64,000 nt of DNA from Opitutales bacterium UBA5694 (lineage in GTDB: Bacteria; Verrucomicrobiota; Verrucomicrobiia; Opitutales; Opitutaceae). The translations under genes were made by a program, and so were the position numbers. The notes under the pieces are model-generated. The model did not search any database, was not told where the DNA came from, and saw only the letters and a list, made by a program, of their open reading frames with translations. Shown piece by piece: positions 45,381 through 54,847 of the stretch. Positions within the stretch are counted from its first letter, which is position 1. Each line of letters starts with the position of its first letter. The stretch spans positions 81,488-145,487 of the forward strand of contig DIHO01000015.1 of NCBI GenBank assembly GCA_002420185.1, in the 5' to 3' direction.

Positions 45381-46633
45381 CCCTGCCGGCGCAGCAGAGC
45401 AGCACCCGCTCCATCGTGTCTCGTAATCCAGGGTTTGCTAGCGACCCGCTCGACCAAACTGAATCTCCGACCCATTTCCGAATCGAGAAAACGATTAACG
45501 ACCCCTTCGTTCTCTTCGACATCAAAACTGCAGGTACTGTAGACCAGCAGTCCATTCTCACCCACCAGTTCGGAAGCCTTGGTCAACATTCTAAACTGCA
45601 AGGCTACCAGATCGGAAATCCTCTCGATCGAAAGGCGCCATTTCGCATCCGGCTTCTTTTGCAGAACACCAGAATTACTGCATGGGGCATCCAGTAAGAC
45701 GGCCTCGAACCGCCCTTGCTCTTTATCGTCCAATTCAAAGAGGTCGGCCGCCAAACTCCTAAGCCTTCCAGATCCAGACCGTTTTATGTTGGTATGGAGT
45801 CGCTCGAAACGGGGTCCTGGAAGATCAACGCAAACGATTTCCCGAATCGACTCCCTTAATATCTTATCAAGGTAGAAACTCTTGCCACCAGGAGCTGCGC
45901 ACAGATCAAGAATGCGGCCATCGTGAAAGTGCTTCACGATCAGATTGGGCGCCAGTCTCGCTCCTGGGTTCTGAATATAGATAGATCCTGCCTTGAGGGC
46001 TTCTGCCAACTCGCTCCAATTCGTATCAGTGCCCTTCCGATAGGGATCCCAATCAGTTGACTGGCCCAGCGCAGCAGCCTTGGCACCCTCTAGAGGAAGA
46101 AAGTATGTATCAGGCTCTTCTTGATTCCAACGTGCTAGCTCGGACGCATCCTCGAAGCCGAATTGCTTAATCCAGCGGTCGATTAGCCAAGCCGGGTGGC
46201 TATACTGAATCGCCATCGATAAGCAATCGGATGGAACCGTTTCTTTCGATTCTGCAATCCCTTGAGCCACTTTTCTCAGGACCGCGTTAGCGAGTGCCTT
46301 TTCGGATTTGCTGAATTTCTTGCCGATCCTGCCCACCGCATAGTCGACGATCTGGGCTGATTTTCCCAAGTTGGCCATGAGCTCATAGCTGGTAACCAAA
46401 AACGCCGCCCACATTCCTAGTCGAGGGCGCTTCCTCAGGAAAGCATCTAAGTTTGACTCCAGAAAAGACAAATTTCGGACTACACCGAACAAAAGGAACT
46501 GACAACGCCGTCGACTGCCAGGGTCCATATCGGCTGACAATCGCTCAAGCAAATGAGACAACCGTGCGGGTTTATTGAGAAATCTGCTGGTCAATTCGAC
46601 CGCACAGCTCCAAGATGAGTCGTTCATTTGCAA
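45377..46633 (-). CDS. rsmB: 16S rRNA (cytosine-967-C5)-methyltransferase, RsmB-like
   Basis: A NOL1/NOP2/Sun-family RNA methyltransferase of 418 residues. The N-terminal third is a NusB-like helical domain (FLFGVVRNLSFLESNLDAFL). The catalytic half has ILDLCAAPGGKSFYLDKIL (SAM motif I), LLDAPCSNSGVLQKKPDAKW (motif IV Cys) and VYSTCSFDVEENEGVV (motif VI catalytic Cys). All catalytic residues are intact. The target C967 is inferred from architecture; related RsmF-type enzymes lack the NusB domain. Convergent with the MFS gene, overlapping by 4 bp. Confidence 0.88.
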   Translation of the reverse strand: MQMNDSSWSCAVELTSRFLNKPARLSHLLERLSADMDPGSRRRCQFLLFGVVRNLSFLESNLDAFLRKRPRLGMWAAFLVTSYELMANLGKSAQIVDYAVGRIGKKFSKSEKALANAVLRKVAQGIAESKETVPSDCLSMAIQYSHPAWLIDRWIKQFGFEDASELARWNQEEPDTYFLPLEGAKAAALGQSTDWDPYRKGTDTNWSELAEALKAGSIYIQNPGARLAPNLIVKHFHDGRILDLCAAPGGKSFYLDKILRESIREIVCVDLPGPRFERLHTNIKRSGSGRLRSLAADLFELDDKEQGRFEAVLLDAPCSNSGVLQKKPDAKWRLSIERISDLVALQFRMLTKASELVGENGLLVYSTCSFDVEENEGVVNRFLDSEMGRRFSLVERVASKPWITRHDGAGAALLRRQG

Positions 46634-46717
46634 GGGAGATGTTGTTGAGGGAATAGTCGCTCGTTGACAACTGCATAAAAAGCCGCCTCTCTTAAGCTTT
46701 TATTCTCATAACTTCAG

Positions 46718-48577
46718 ATGAACGAAGAAGCCGTATTAGAACTCATTACGCGGAAACCCGAGCTGAAGCCTGCTAAGGCAAAGCTCGAGTCAATGCAGCC
46801 CGGACGCTACTGTATCCATCAAAGCTGGGGATTTGGCCAGATCAAGGAATACGATGCTGCCAGCTCAAAGCTGATCATCGATTTCGAGGGGAAAGAAGGT
46901 CACCGGATGGATCCTGGCTTCTGCGTCGTCACGATGCAGGTCCTTCCTCCGGAGCATTTGCTAGCCCGCAAAGAGACCGAGCCAGATTTAATCACGGAGA
47001 TGATTGCAAAACAACAGGCAGACCTCGTTGTGGAGGTCCTCAAGCAATATCCGAACGGAGCCACAAGTGCCACTGAGGTTGAGAGCATCCTTTCTCAAGT
47101 TATCGGTGATCCAATCAAATTTAAGAAATGGTGGACCGCCACTAAAAAAATTCTGGCCAAAGATCCTCGAATCGCGGTTCCGCCGCGCAAAACCGGCATG
47201 TACGTTCTGCGGGACGAACCTGTCAGCATCGAGGATGAACTTTTGGAGGAGTACAATGCGACCCAATCCGCCAAACGACGAGTAATCATCGCGGATAAGT
47301 TACTCGATGCGGTGACCGAAAATCCGGATATAAAAGAGCATCTTCCCGCCGTTCTTCATGGTTTAGCGACTGCCGTTAAAGAAAGTAACCAGCTCACACC
47401 CGCTGAAACGCTGAAGGGGGCTTGGATTCGCAATGATTTGGCTAAAATTCTCGAGGTAGACATTGCCGAGTTTGAACCGGTATTGGTAGATCTCGTCAGT
47501 GACATCGAAGGGCTCGATGAAATCCTAGATGACTTGGCGACCAATCTCCATACCCGGGCCTTAGAGCTCATCAAGGAGGCTCATCCCGCGGACTGGAAAG
47601 AAATCTCCTTCAGTCTGTTGAAGTCCAGCAGCGGGAAACTCACAACTGACTGCGTCAACTTCCTTCTGCTGAACGGCTTCGATCAGGATCTTCTCGAAAC
47701 ATTCGAGCGCTGGCAAACCGAACAGAACCTGAAAGAGCCCGTTCTGCTCTGGATCGTGAAAAATCGGAATTCCCGCAAATTCGGAAATCTGGTTCGACCA
47801 ATGATCAAGCCTCGCCTGCTCAATGCTATTTTCTATGCGATAGACTATGAGGCGCTTCAAATCGTGACTTCCCGACGCATTCCTCTGGCTGATATTCTTA
47901 GCGAAGATACGGAGCTCATTCCAGACCTGCTCGCTGAAGCGGATTCGGAAACCGCACGGGACCTCGCCAACAATCTCTTGCTAAACCAAGGTTTTGAGGA
48001 ATTAACGAAAAAGTCTCTGCTCGCTCGATTCATCAAGATATTCCCTGCCGTTCAGTCATTGCTGGAAACAGGTGAGGAAACCAAAGCGACCGGGCTCATC
48101 GTTTCACGCGAAAGCTACGACAAGGCTGTGGCTGAGTACGACGATCTTGTCACCAAGCAGATTCCTGAAAACAGTAAGGCCATCGGCGTCGCGCGCGAAC
48201 ACGGTGACCTGAAAGAAAATTCTGAATACAAGATGGCCAAGCAAGATCAGTCATTGTTGCTTGCACGACGCAACAAGCTTGAGATGGACCTGCAACGAGC
48301 AAAAATCACCGACTTTAGCGAGATCGGAACCGAGATGGTAGGCATCGGTAGCATTGTCAATCTCCTCGATGAAACGACCAATAAAGAGATCACTTATACC
48401 ATTCTAGGAGCTTGGGACAGCGATCCGGAAAAGGAAGTCATTTCCTACAAAACGCCTCTCGGCACTGCTCTGCTCGGCAAATCTCCTGGGGACGAAGTCG
48501 AACTACATATCGAGGGAGTCGATAGCTTGCTGAAAATAATATCAATCCAACGTTTCGTTGACCTAGTCGCCAAGTAG
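46718..48577 (+). CDS. greA: GreA-type transcription elongation factor with a long N-terminal extension
   Basis: Residues about 465-619 are a full GreA: a coiled coil with the acidic tip (REHGDLKENSEYKMAKQDQ) that enters the RNA polymerase channel, and an FKBP-like end (LGKSPGDEVELHIEG). The first roughly 460 residues are not part of ordinary GreA (about 158 aa). They begin with a small beta segment (GRYCIHQSWGFGQIKEYD; KLIIDFEGKEGHRMD) that resembles a CarD/Tudor-like polymerase- or nucleic-acid-binding fold, followed by helical repeats. Chlamydial GreA has a comparable extension (over 700 aa), so this is a PVC-type form. It should rescue backtracked polymerase; what the extension does is not known. 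Confidence 0.88.
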   Translation: MNEEAVLELITRKPELKPAKAKLESMQPGRYCIHQSWGFGQIKEYDAASSKLIIDFEGKEGHRMDPGFCVVTMQVLPPEHLLARKETEPDLITEMIAKQQADLVVEVLKQYPNGATSATEVESILSQVIGDPIKFKKWWTATKKILAKDPRIAVPPRKTGMYVLRDEPVSIEDELLEEYNATQSAKRRVIIADKLLDAVTENPDIKEHLPAVLHGLATAVKESNQLTPAETLKGAWIRNDLAKILEVDIAEFEPVLVDLVSDIEGLDEILDDLATNLHTRALELIKEAHPADWKEISFSLLKSSSGKLTTDCVNFLLLNGFDQDLLETFERWQTEQNLKEPVLLWIVKNRNSRKFGNLVRPMIKPRLLNAIFYAIDYEALQIVTSRRIPLADILSEDTELIPDLLAEADSETARDLANNLLLNQGFEELTKKSLLARFIKIFPAVQSLLETGEETKATGLIVSRESYDKAVAEYDDLVTKQIPENSKAIGVAREHGDLKENSEYKMAKQDQSLLLARRNKLEMDLQRAKITDFSEIGTEMVGIGSIVNLLDETTNKEITYTILGAWDSDPEKEVISYKTPLGTALLGKSPGDEVELHIEGVDSLLKIISIQRFVDLVAK

Positions 48578-48607
48578 TAAATCCACTGCCAAATCATTTT
48601 TCCCAGG

Positions 48608-48640
48608 CCGCGGTCCTACAGAGGGATCGCGGTTTTTCTT
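48608..48640 (+). terminator. Rho-independent terminator after greA
   Basis: CCGCGGTCC (48608-48616) pairs with GGATCGCGG (48624-48632) with one G-U, and TTTTTCTT follows. It lies 30 bp after the greA stop and separates greA from the ArsR-methyltransferase gene. Confidence 0.85.
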
Positions 48641-48717
48641 GGCTGAATTGTTCGGATCGAGTCCGTCCATAGCGTTTTTTCCTTCTTATAATTAGATTCT
48701 TAATTCTTACTTTCCCC

Positions 48718-49650
48718 ATGAAGATGGCTTGGGATACTCTCAAAATATTGGCAAAGCCCACAAGGCTGCGTATTTTGGGGCTGTTGAGTCAGGAAGAGTT
48801 ATCGGTAGCTGAGCTACAGGAGGCTCTCAACATGTCGCAATCGCGGATTTCATCCCAACTGGCTATTCTGAGACAATCTGAACTCGTCGTAGATCGGCGA
48901 GACGGGAAAAAGAATTTCTACTCAATCAAGACGTCACTTGTGAAATGGGAGGCAGAACTGATTGCTGCTGCCATTAACTCTGTTTCAGGTTCCCCTGAAC
49001 TCCTCGAAGATAATGAGAATTTGGAAAGAGTAATCCAGAGGCGCCGCAAAATCGCAGAAGAGTACTTTAATTTGATCGCGGGCAGGCTCGGCAAGAACTA
49101 CTGTCCTGGACGTTCATGGGAAGGCATTGGCCATATGCTTTTGCATCTGGTTCCGAAAGTAGTTGTGGCTGATCTTGGAGCAGGTGAAGGAATGATTTCC
49201 CAGTTGATCGCGAGACAGGCCGAACAGGTTTATTGCATCGACAACTCCACCCGGATGGTCGAGGTCGGAAAAGAGCTCGCGGAAAAAAACCAACTGGAGA
49301 ATCTCCAGTATTTGCTGGGTGACATCGAGGCCGTCCCGCTCGACGACGCGTCAGTGGATATTGCCTTACTAAGCCAGGCCCTCCATCACGCCAATCGCCC
49401 AGAGAAAGCAATCGAAGAAGCCTATCGAATTACTAAACTGGGCGGCAGAGTTGTGATTCTCGACTTGAAGGAACACACGTTCGAGAAGGCCCGAGAACTA
49501 TACGCAGACAACTGGTTGGGATTCTCCGAAAAAAAGCTGCATTCTTGGCTGAAAGGTGCCCGCTTTGAGAATGTTGCCGTATCGGTCGTATCCAAAGAAG
49601 CGGGCGAGCCTGGCTTCGAGACCCTTCTAGCTACCGGTATCAAAAGATAG
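48718..49650 (+). CDS. ArsR-type regulator fused to a SAM methyltransferase
   Basis: Residues 1-85 are an ArsR winged helix (LKILAKPTRLRILGLLSQEELSVAELQEALNMSQSRISSQL); no metal-binding CxC is seen. Residues about 135-310 are a class I methyltransferase: VVADLGAGEGMISQLIA (motif I), SVDIALLSQALHHANRP, and LGGRVVILDL. Such ArsR-methyltransferase fusions occur in many bacteria, often near methionine-cycle genes, and some are thought to sense SAM/SAH. Here the neighbours are greA and, convergent, ptsI, so context does not help. Single-gene transcript likely. Confidence 0.87.
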   Translation: MKMAWDTLKILAKPTRLRILGLLSQEELSVAELQEALNMSQSRISSQLAILRQSELVVDRRDGKKNFYSIKTSLVKWEAELIAAAINSVSGSPELLEDNENLERVIQRRRKIAEEYFNLIAGRLGKNYCPGRSWEGIGHMLLHLVPKVVVADLGAGEGMISQLIARQAEQVYCIDNSTRMVEVGKELAEKNQLENLQYLLGDIEAVPLDDASVDIALLSQALHHANRPEKAIEEAYRITKLGGRVVILDLKEHTFEKARELYADNWLGFSEKKLHSWLKGARFENVAVSVVSKEAGEPGFETLLATGIKR

Positions 49651-49687
49651 CTGTGCTAATTTTTAGATAGTGGTCACAATCTCGTCC

Positions 49688-51454
49688 TCAATAGAGGGAC
49701 GCCATTCGCTCTTTATAAAACACCAAAAGATTTTCATAGATAGTTGTGCTATCCGACTCGGAAAATGCCATTTTCGCCAGATCTTTCGCCTCCTTGAGCG
49801 TCATGCTTTGCACTACAAACTTCACGTTCGGCAGCAATCCAGGTGCGATGCTTAACGACTCAATTCCCATTCCAATGAGCATGGGAACCAAAACGGGATC
49901 TCCCGCCATTTCGCCACAAATAGAAACTTCCCTGTCTCCATCTCGACCTGCTTTGACGACCTGAGCCAAGGTCCGAATTACCGCCGGATGAGTCGGCTCG
50001 TACAAGTGGGCGACACGATCATTTAACCGATCGACCGCTATAAGGTACTGTATCAGATCATTTGATCCTATACTAAAAAATGAAGATCCGGCCACTAGGG
50101 TATCGCAAGCGGTAGCGGCGCTTGGAATTTCGATCATCGAACCCGCCGACAGGTTTTCATTAAAAGGAATGCTCTCGCCGCGGAGCTGATCTTTGGCTAT
50201 TTCAAGATATTCATTAGCCTGTTCCAGTTCAGGTGCACCACTGATCATCGGATACATAATACGTATATCCCCGTGTGCGCTCGCCCTCAAAATAGCCCGC
50301 AACTGTGTCGTGAAAAATTCGATATTGTCTAAGCAGTATCGAATCGCTCTGTAACCAAGAAACGGATTCGACTCCCCTATCCTTCCGAGCTCAGGAATTT
50401 TGGATATCTTGTCGCCACCTAAATCAAAAGTTCGTATAACGACCGGAAGCCCGTTCATTGTTTCCACCGTATTTTTGTAGGCCTCATACTGCTGCTCTTC
50501 GGTGGGGAGCACTTTGGAATTCAAAAACAGGTACTCCGTGCGGAAGAGCCCAATTCCATCTGCTCCAATTTCGACAGCCCGCTTTGCTTCGTGCTCAGAC
50601 TCTATATTGGCCATCAATTGTATCGGATGCCCATCCTTCGTCTGAGAGACGTTTTGGGATAACGCAATCAGCCGCTTTGTTATCGACGCATGCTCGTCCT
50701 TGATTTTGCCGTAACGGTAGAGGGTAGCCTCACTAGGGTTGACCACAACTCTGCCTTCAAAGCCATCCACCAAAACAATGTCATCCGGCTTGATCTGTTC
50801 GGACACGTTTCCCAGACCGACAACGGCTGGAATATTCATAGACCGAGCAACAATCACCGTGTGGCTTGTTTTGCCACCCGCATCCGTTGCCAGACCCAGC
50901 AGATGACTCTTGTCAATCCTCGCTGAATCCGATGGCACGATATCGTGGGCGACTACGACGTGCTTGTCGCTCATCCGATCCGCATTTTCGAGTGATTGCC
51001 CCGTTAAGTTGCTGATGAGCCGCCTTAGCACGTCCCGAAGGTCACTGGCACGTTCACGCAGGTACTCATCGTCAATCTGACCAAAAGCCTCTATGTAACG
51101 ATTCCCAACTCTCCAAACACAGGACTCAACATTTTCCACGGAGGACTCCATCTCTCGAATCGTCTCGCCGATTAACGCCTGATCTTCGAGCACTAGCAAA
51201 TGAGCATCAAAAATTCTCGCCTCATCTTCACCTAGGCTCGCTTGAACTTCATCTCTTATCGCCTGGATCTGCATTCGAGTAGCGAGAAGGGCACTCTCAA
51301 AGCGCTCGGTCTCCGATTCTAACCGATCAGATGACAATTTGTATTTGGGAACAGATATCTTTTTCTCTCGCAGTAGCGACACCTGTCCATGAGCGATACC
51401 CGGCGATGCAGCAATCCCCGTAAACTCAACTTCTTTTGCTTTATTGCTATCCAT
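49688..51454 (-). CDS. ptsI: Phosphoenolpyruvate-protein phosphotransferase (PTS Enzyme I)
   Basis: A 588-residue Enzyme I. The HPr-interaction helices cover about residues 45-145. The phosphorylated His is in GGKTSHTVIVARS near residue 197. The PEP-binding barrel has GIGLFRTEYLFL, PVVIRTFDLGGDK, and the C-terminal SICGEMAGDP with the proton-donor Cys near 507. It transfers phosphate from PEP to HPr in the cytoplasm. No ptsH or EII gene lies next to it, so the partner is elsewhere; in this kind of host the system may be regulatory more than a sugar importer. Confidence 0.95.
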   Translation of the reverse strand: MDSNKAKEVEFTGIAASPGIAHGQVSLLREKKISVPKYKLSSDRLESETERFESALLATRMQIQAIRDEVQASLGEDEARIFDAHLLVLEDQALIGETIREMESSVENVESCVWRVGNRYIEAFGQIDDEYLRERASDLRDVLRRLISNLTGQSLENADRMSDKHVVVAHDIVPSDSARIDKSHLLGLATDAGGKTSHTVIVARSMNIPAVVGLGNVSEQIKPDDIVLVDGFEGRVVVNPSEATLYRYGKIKDEHASITKRLIALSQNVSQTKDGHPIQLMANIESEHEAKRAVEIGADGIGLFRTEYLFLNSKVLPTEEQQYEAYKNTVETMNGLPVVIRTFDLGGDKISKIPELGRIGESNPFLGYRAIRYCLDNIEFFTTQLRAILRASAHGDIRIMYPMISGAPELEQANEYLEIAKDQLRGESIPFNENLSAGSMIEIPSAATACDTLVAGSSFFSIGSNDLIQYLIAVDRLNDRVAHLYEPTHPAVIRTLAQVVKAGRDGDREVSICGEMAGDPVLVPMLIGMGIESLSIAPGLLPNVKFVVQSMTLKEAKDLAKMAFSESDSTTIYENLLVFYKERMASLY

Positions 51455-51522
51455 CGACTCTCAACGCTTCAAAAGCGACGGAAACTGTACTCCACAAAAT
51501 AATTTCCCCTTTTCGCTGTGCT

Positions 51523-52431
51523 CTAAAATGAAAAACCTTCTGTCCCCGTCAACCCTATATCTGAAATGCGAGTCGAGCGGAAAAACGCCCTTTCACCCCA
51601 AAATTCGGCTACCAGCTCTCTAATAGGGTCCTCCGTGTTTGGATCACAAAGCGCAAAACAGCAGCTTCCACTACCCGACATCAAGCACGGCGACCCTGTC
51701 TTTTCCCGAATGAGTTCCAGCAAAAGCGAGATACTAGGATATTTGTTTCCTACAACTGGATCAAAGCTATTCATTAGAAGATTACCCAACGGGAGATTCC
51801 CGCTTTTCCATGCTTCCAGTCGGTTTTCAGTTTCCACTTGGTCAGCATAAGCTCCCAAACACGCAAGCGACTGGTAGGCCCAGGCTGTTGAGATCCCAAA
51901 TGACGGTTTAAATAATACGATGGATTGACCAAGCAACGAACGCCTTAACACCTCGCCCAATCTCTCAATCTCCTCTCCGCGGCCTCTCATAATGAGTGGT
52001 TCCGATTTCAGGAAGAGCGGACAATCCGAGCCTAATTCCCCTGCGAGCACCTCCAAAACAGAGTCATCTTGAATGTCTAGAAGTGCCGCTAGACCCTTTA
52101 AAACGGATGCCGCATTGCTGCTGCCCCCTCCGAGTCCCGCTCCAATCGGGATACTTTTCTCGATTCTTATATCGACTCTCGCCTCAAACCCAAAGTTGCG
52201 CAGAAACCGGTCCGCCGCCCGCCAAGCTATGTTTTGGTCGTCAATGGGCAGATGCGGATCCGTCGATTTAAGGGAAATCCCCTCTTTGCCCGCCTCAACC
52301 GTCAACGAAACTCGGTCGCCAAAAGCTAAAGGGGCCACTAGACTCGTTAGCCCGTGAAACCCGTCCGCACGCAACCCAGTCACGGCAAGCGACAGGTTAA
52401 TTTTCGCAGGACTGGAGATCACGATTTCCAT
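51523..52431 (-). CDS. ispE: 4-diphosphocytidyl-2-C-methyl-D-erythritol kinase
   Basis: GHMP kinase of the non-mevalonate (MEP) isoprenoid pathway, phosphorylating CDP-ME at the 2-hydroxyl. SSPAKINLSLAVTGLRADGFH is the N-terminal substrate site, PIGAGLGGGSSNAASVLKGL the ATP loop, and SPCLMSGSGSCCFAL the third GHMP motif. Length 302 is normal. It is divergent from pyrF and close to ispD and ispF, making a MEP-pathway neighbourhood. It lies 68 bp upstream of ptsI on the same strand. Confidence 0.95.
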   Translation of the reverse strand: MEIVISSPAKINLSLAVTGLRADGFHGLTSLVAPLAFGDRVSLTVEAGKEGISLKSTDPHLPIDDQNIAWRAADRFLRNFGFEARVDIRIEKSIPIGAGLGGGSSNAASVLKGLAALLDIQDDSVLEVLAGELGSDCPLFLKSEPLIMRGRGEEIERLGEVLRRSLLGQSIVLFKPSFGISTAWAYQSLACLGAYADQVETENRLEAWKSGNLPLGNLLMNSFDPVVGNKYPSISLLLELIREKTGSPCLMSGSGSCCFALCDPNTEDPIRELVAEFWGERAFFRSTRISDIGLTGTEGFSF

Positions 52432-52550
52432 GGCACCCTCTTAGCAAGTACTAAACCGTGCTTTTTCGGACCAATAGGGCAAGCTCTCAAACCGATCTCG
52501 GTCGTTTGCCTTTGCATGAAACGATAAAAGGACTTCATTGTCGTTTTTCG

Positions 52551-53264
52551 ATGACCAAAAATTTTGATCAAACAAGTAACTGCGAACTGATCCTCGCTTT
52601 GGATATCGACGATCGGTCCAAGGCGATCGAGCTCGTCAAGAGATCCGGCGAAAGTCTGAATTGGGTAAAGATCGGGCTCCAGATGTTCACGAAGTATGGC
52701 CCGGAGTACGTTCGTGAGATTTCAGATCTCGGCAAAAAGGTATTCCTCGACCTCAAGCTTCACGACATTCCCAACACCGTTGCCAAAGCCATCGCCTCCA
52801 TTTCCGAGCTCCCGATCGATATGCTAACCATTCACACCTGTGGCGGGAGGGAGATGATAGAGTGGGCCGTGAGGTCGCAGCGCGATCACAAACCGGAACT
52901 ACAGCTTCTCGGAGTTACCGTCTTAACTTCCATGGACGATGAAGCCCTCGCAGGAATCGGGGTGAACCGCTCCGCGGCAGAGCAGGTATCCGCACTAACC
53001 GCCCTTGCAAGTGATGCCGGTTTGAGTGGACTTGTTTGTTCTCCTCATGAAGCTGCCAAGGTCAAATCCATACATGGGAATCAATTTAAGCTAATAACTC
53101 CCGGCATTCGGCCGGTGGGTGCCGACGCAGGCGATCAAAAACGCATTATGACCCCTCGACTTGCCGCGGAACAAGGAGCGGATTTCATCGTCGTGGGACG
53201 ACCCATCTACCAAGCGGAAGATCCCGAGTCCGTAGTGAAATCGGTTCTCGAAGACCTACGTTAG
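52551..53264 (+). CDS. pyrF: Orotidine 5'-phosphate decarboxylase
   Basis: Last step of de novo UMP synthesis. ELILALDIDDRSKAIELVK opens the barrel; VFLDLKLHDIPNT holds the catalytic D-K-D set; ITPGIRPVGADAGDQKRIM and DFIVVGRPIYQAEDP bind phosphate. I set the start at the ATG at 52551 because the family begins just there; a frame-extending codon at 52458 would add 31 unrelated residues and run into the ispE promoter region. Length of about 237 is normal. Confidence 0.93.
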   Translation: MTKNFDQTSNCELILALDIDDRSKAIELVKRSGESLNWVKIGLQMFTKYGPEYVREISDLGKKVFLDLKLHDIPNTVAKAIASISELPIDMLTIHTCGGREMIEWAVRSQRDHKPELQLLGVTVLTSMDDEALAGIGVNRSAAEQVSALTALASDAGLSGLVCSPHEAAKVKSIHGNQFKLITPGIRPVGADAGDQKRIMTPRLAAEQGADFIVVGRPIYQAEDPESVVKSVLEDLR

Positions 53265-53304
53265 TTCCGCAACTCCTATACGATAAAATGTCTCGAGCTC
53301 GTCT

Positions 53305-54021
53305 ATGAATTCACCGTCACCATCCGCTACTGCGATCCTTTTGGCCGGCGGTTCAGGCGCTCGTATGGGGGAATCCATTCCTGACAAGATGCTTCTCCCT
53401 ATTTGCGGCAAACCGGTTCTCCGTTATTCAATCGAGGCCTTTGCCAGCTGTGAAACAATAGATTCAATAATCGTAGTCTATCGGGACGACGCACAAAAGA
53501 CGTCTGTCGAACCATTTATTCCAGTCGATGCGTTTCGGCGTGTCGAATGGGTCCAGGGAGGTGAAAGGCGCCAGGACTCAGTCTGGTCAGGGCTATCGAA
53601 ATTGAGTTCGGATTGCGACGTGGTCCTCATTCATGATGGTGCTCGCCCTTTCATAGATCCTGAAACGATTGATACCGTGGCAAAAGCCTCGAGAGACTCG
53701 GGTGCTGCCTGCGTCGCTCGAAAAGTCACCGACACGATCAAACAGGCTAAATCTTCGGAGAGTGGATACACTCTTGAGACATTTAGCCGTTCAAACCTGT
53801 GGGCGACGGAAACGCCTCAGGGATTCCAGATGCCGGTCATTATCGAGGGGTATCGAAGTACAATCGAGAGCGGCCTGCACGTTACGGATGACCTGTCTGC
53901 AATCGAAGCCACAAATCTCCCGGTCTCGCTGATCGAAATCGACGCTCCCAACCCTAAACTGACGACCCCTCGGGATATCCTCTTGTTCGAATTCCTGTTC
54001 AATCAGCGGCGCGAAGGATGA
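53305..54021 (+). CDS. ispD: 2-C-methyl-D-erythritol 4-phosphate cytidylyltransferase
   Basis: MEP-pathway enzyme joining CTP and MEP. The nucleotide-binding loop AILLAGGSGARMGESIPDKM is intact, with LPICGKPVLRYSIEAF after it. VLIHDGARPFIDPE and WATETPQGFQ are further family motifs. 238 residues, standard. It overlaps the next gene by ATGA (54018-54021). Confidence 0.95.
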   Translation: MNSPSPSATAILLAGGSGARMGESIPDKMLLPICGKPVLRYSIEAFASCETIDSIIVVYRDDAQKTSVEPFIPVDAFRRVEWVQGGERRQDSVWSGLSKLSSDCDVVLIHDGARPFIDPETIDTVAKASRDSGAACVARKVTDTIKQAKSSESGYTLETFSRSNLWATETPQGFQMPVIIEGYRSTIESGLHVTDDLSAIEATNLPVSLIEIDAPNPKLTTPRDILLFEFLFNQRREG

Positions 54022-54818
54022 AAAGTCAGGATGCAGCAAGGAGGTGGTGTCGTGGAATAGGGACCGAAATAGGGGCCTTTAAATACCCAATACCCGGAAT
54101 AAAGCCCATTTACGTAGACAAATATGAAAAATACGCCAATGAACCCACCCACGCCGCGTACTTTGGAGAGGCTACCGACCTGCCCTTTGCAGACGAGTCA
54201 CTTGACTATGTAGCATCTTCACACGTTTTGGAGCATACTGCCAACCCCGTGAAGGCTCTATGCGAATGGCATCGCGTTCTGAAGCGAAAGGGCATCGTCT
54301 ACATGGTCGTCCCAGACAAGCAGTTCACTTTTGACTACCCTCGAAAGACCACGGTCGTCGACCACATGATAGACGACTATCTGAACAACGTGGACGATAC
54401 CGACCCCACTCATATCGAGGATTTCGTGTATGGGGTCGAATGGTCCGATTTCGCCCCGAGCGACACCCCTGATGAATCCAAGGAAAATCGGGACGAACTC
54501 GCTCAATCCTACAGGCTCGCCACCGAGCGAAAAGACAATATCAACATTCACTTTCATGTCTTTACGAAGGACTCACTAATCGACCTAATTAAATCCGTTA
54601 ACCAAGATGAACGCGTACCTTGCCGTTGGACCATCGAGGCAACCGTTACTCGATTTCCCGATGAAATACCGAACGGCATACTCGTCGTGTTGAGAAAAAA
54701 AGCACGCAAATTCAGATTATCTCTTTTCAAGCAGACAAGGAACAAGCGACTGCATCCCAATTTCCCACTACTTAAATCCGCTCGTGCTTTTACCCAAAGA
54801 ATTACGAATTCAGTTTAG
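54018..54818 (+). CDS. SAM-dependent methyltransferase, type 11-like
   Basis: A 266-residue protein set between ispD and ispF and translationally coupled to ispD. It has GIGTEIGAFKYPIPGIKPIY as a divergent motif I, FGEATDLPFADESLDYVASSHVLEHTANP as motif II/post-II, and VLKRKGIVYMVVPDKQFTFDYPR, as in methyltransferases of polysaccharide-gene clusters. The N-terminus is short compared with relatives. The basic C-terminus (KQTRNKRLHP) may contact membrane or nucleic acid. Nothing ties it to isoprenoid synthesis beyond position; the substrate is unknown. Confidence 0.8.
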   Translation: MKSQDAARRWCRGIGTEIGAFKYPIPGIKPIYVDKYEKYANEPTHAAYFGEATDLPFADESLDYVASSHVLEHTANPVKALCEWHRVLKRKGIVYMVVPDKQFTFDYPRKTTVVDHMIDDYLNNVDDTDPTHIEDFVYGVEWSDFAPSDTPDESKENRDELAQSYRLATERKDNINIHFHVFTKDSLIDLIKSVNQDERVPCRWTIEATVTRFPDEIPNGILVVLRKKARKFRLSLFKQTRNKRLHPNFPLLKSARAFTQRITNSV

Positions 54819-54847
54819 CTCCATTTACTATCCATTTAATAAGTTCC

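Noticed and set aside
46664..46706. TTGACA upstream of greA as a sigma-70 promoter
   Set aside because: No good -10 at 16-18 bp; the nearest TATTCT is about 31 bp away, so I do not call a promoter.
48641..48717. SAM/SAH riboswitch upstream of the ArsR-methyltransferase gene
   Set aside because: The space of about 75 bp after the greA terminator shows no recognisable riboswitch core.
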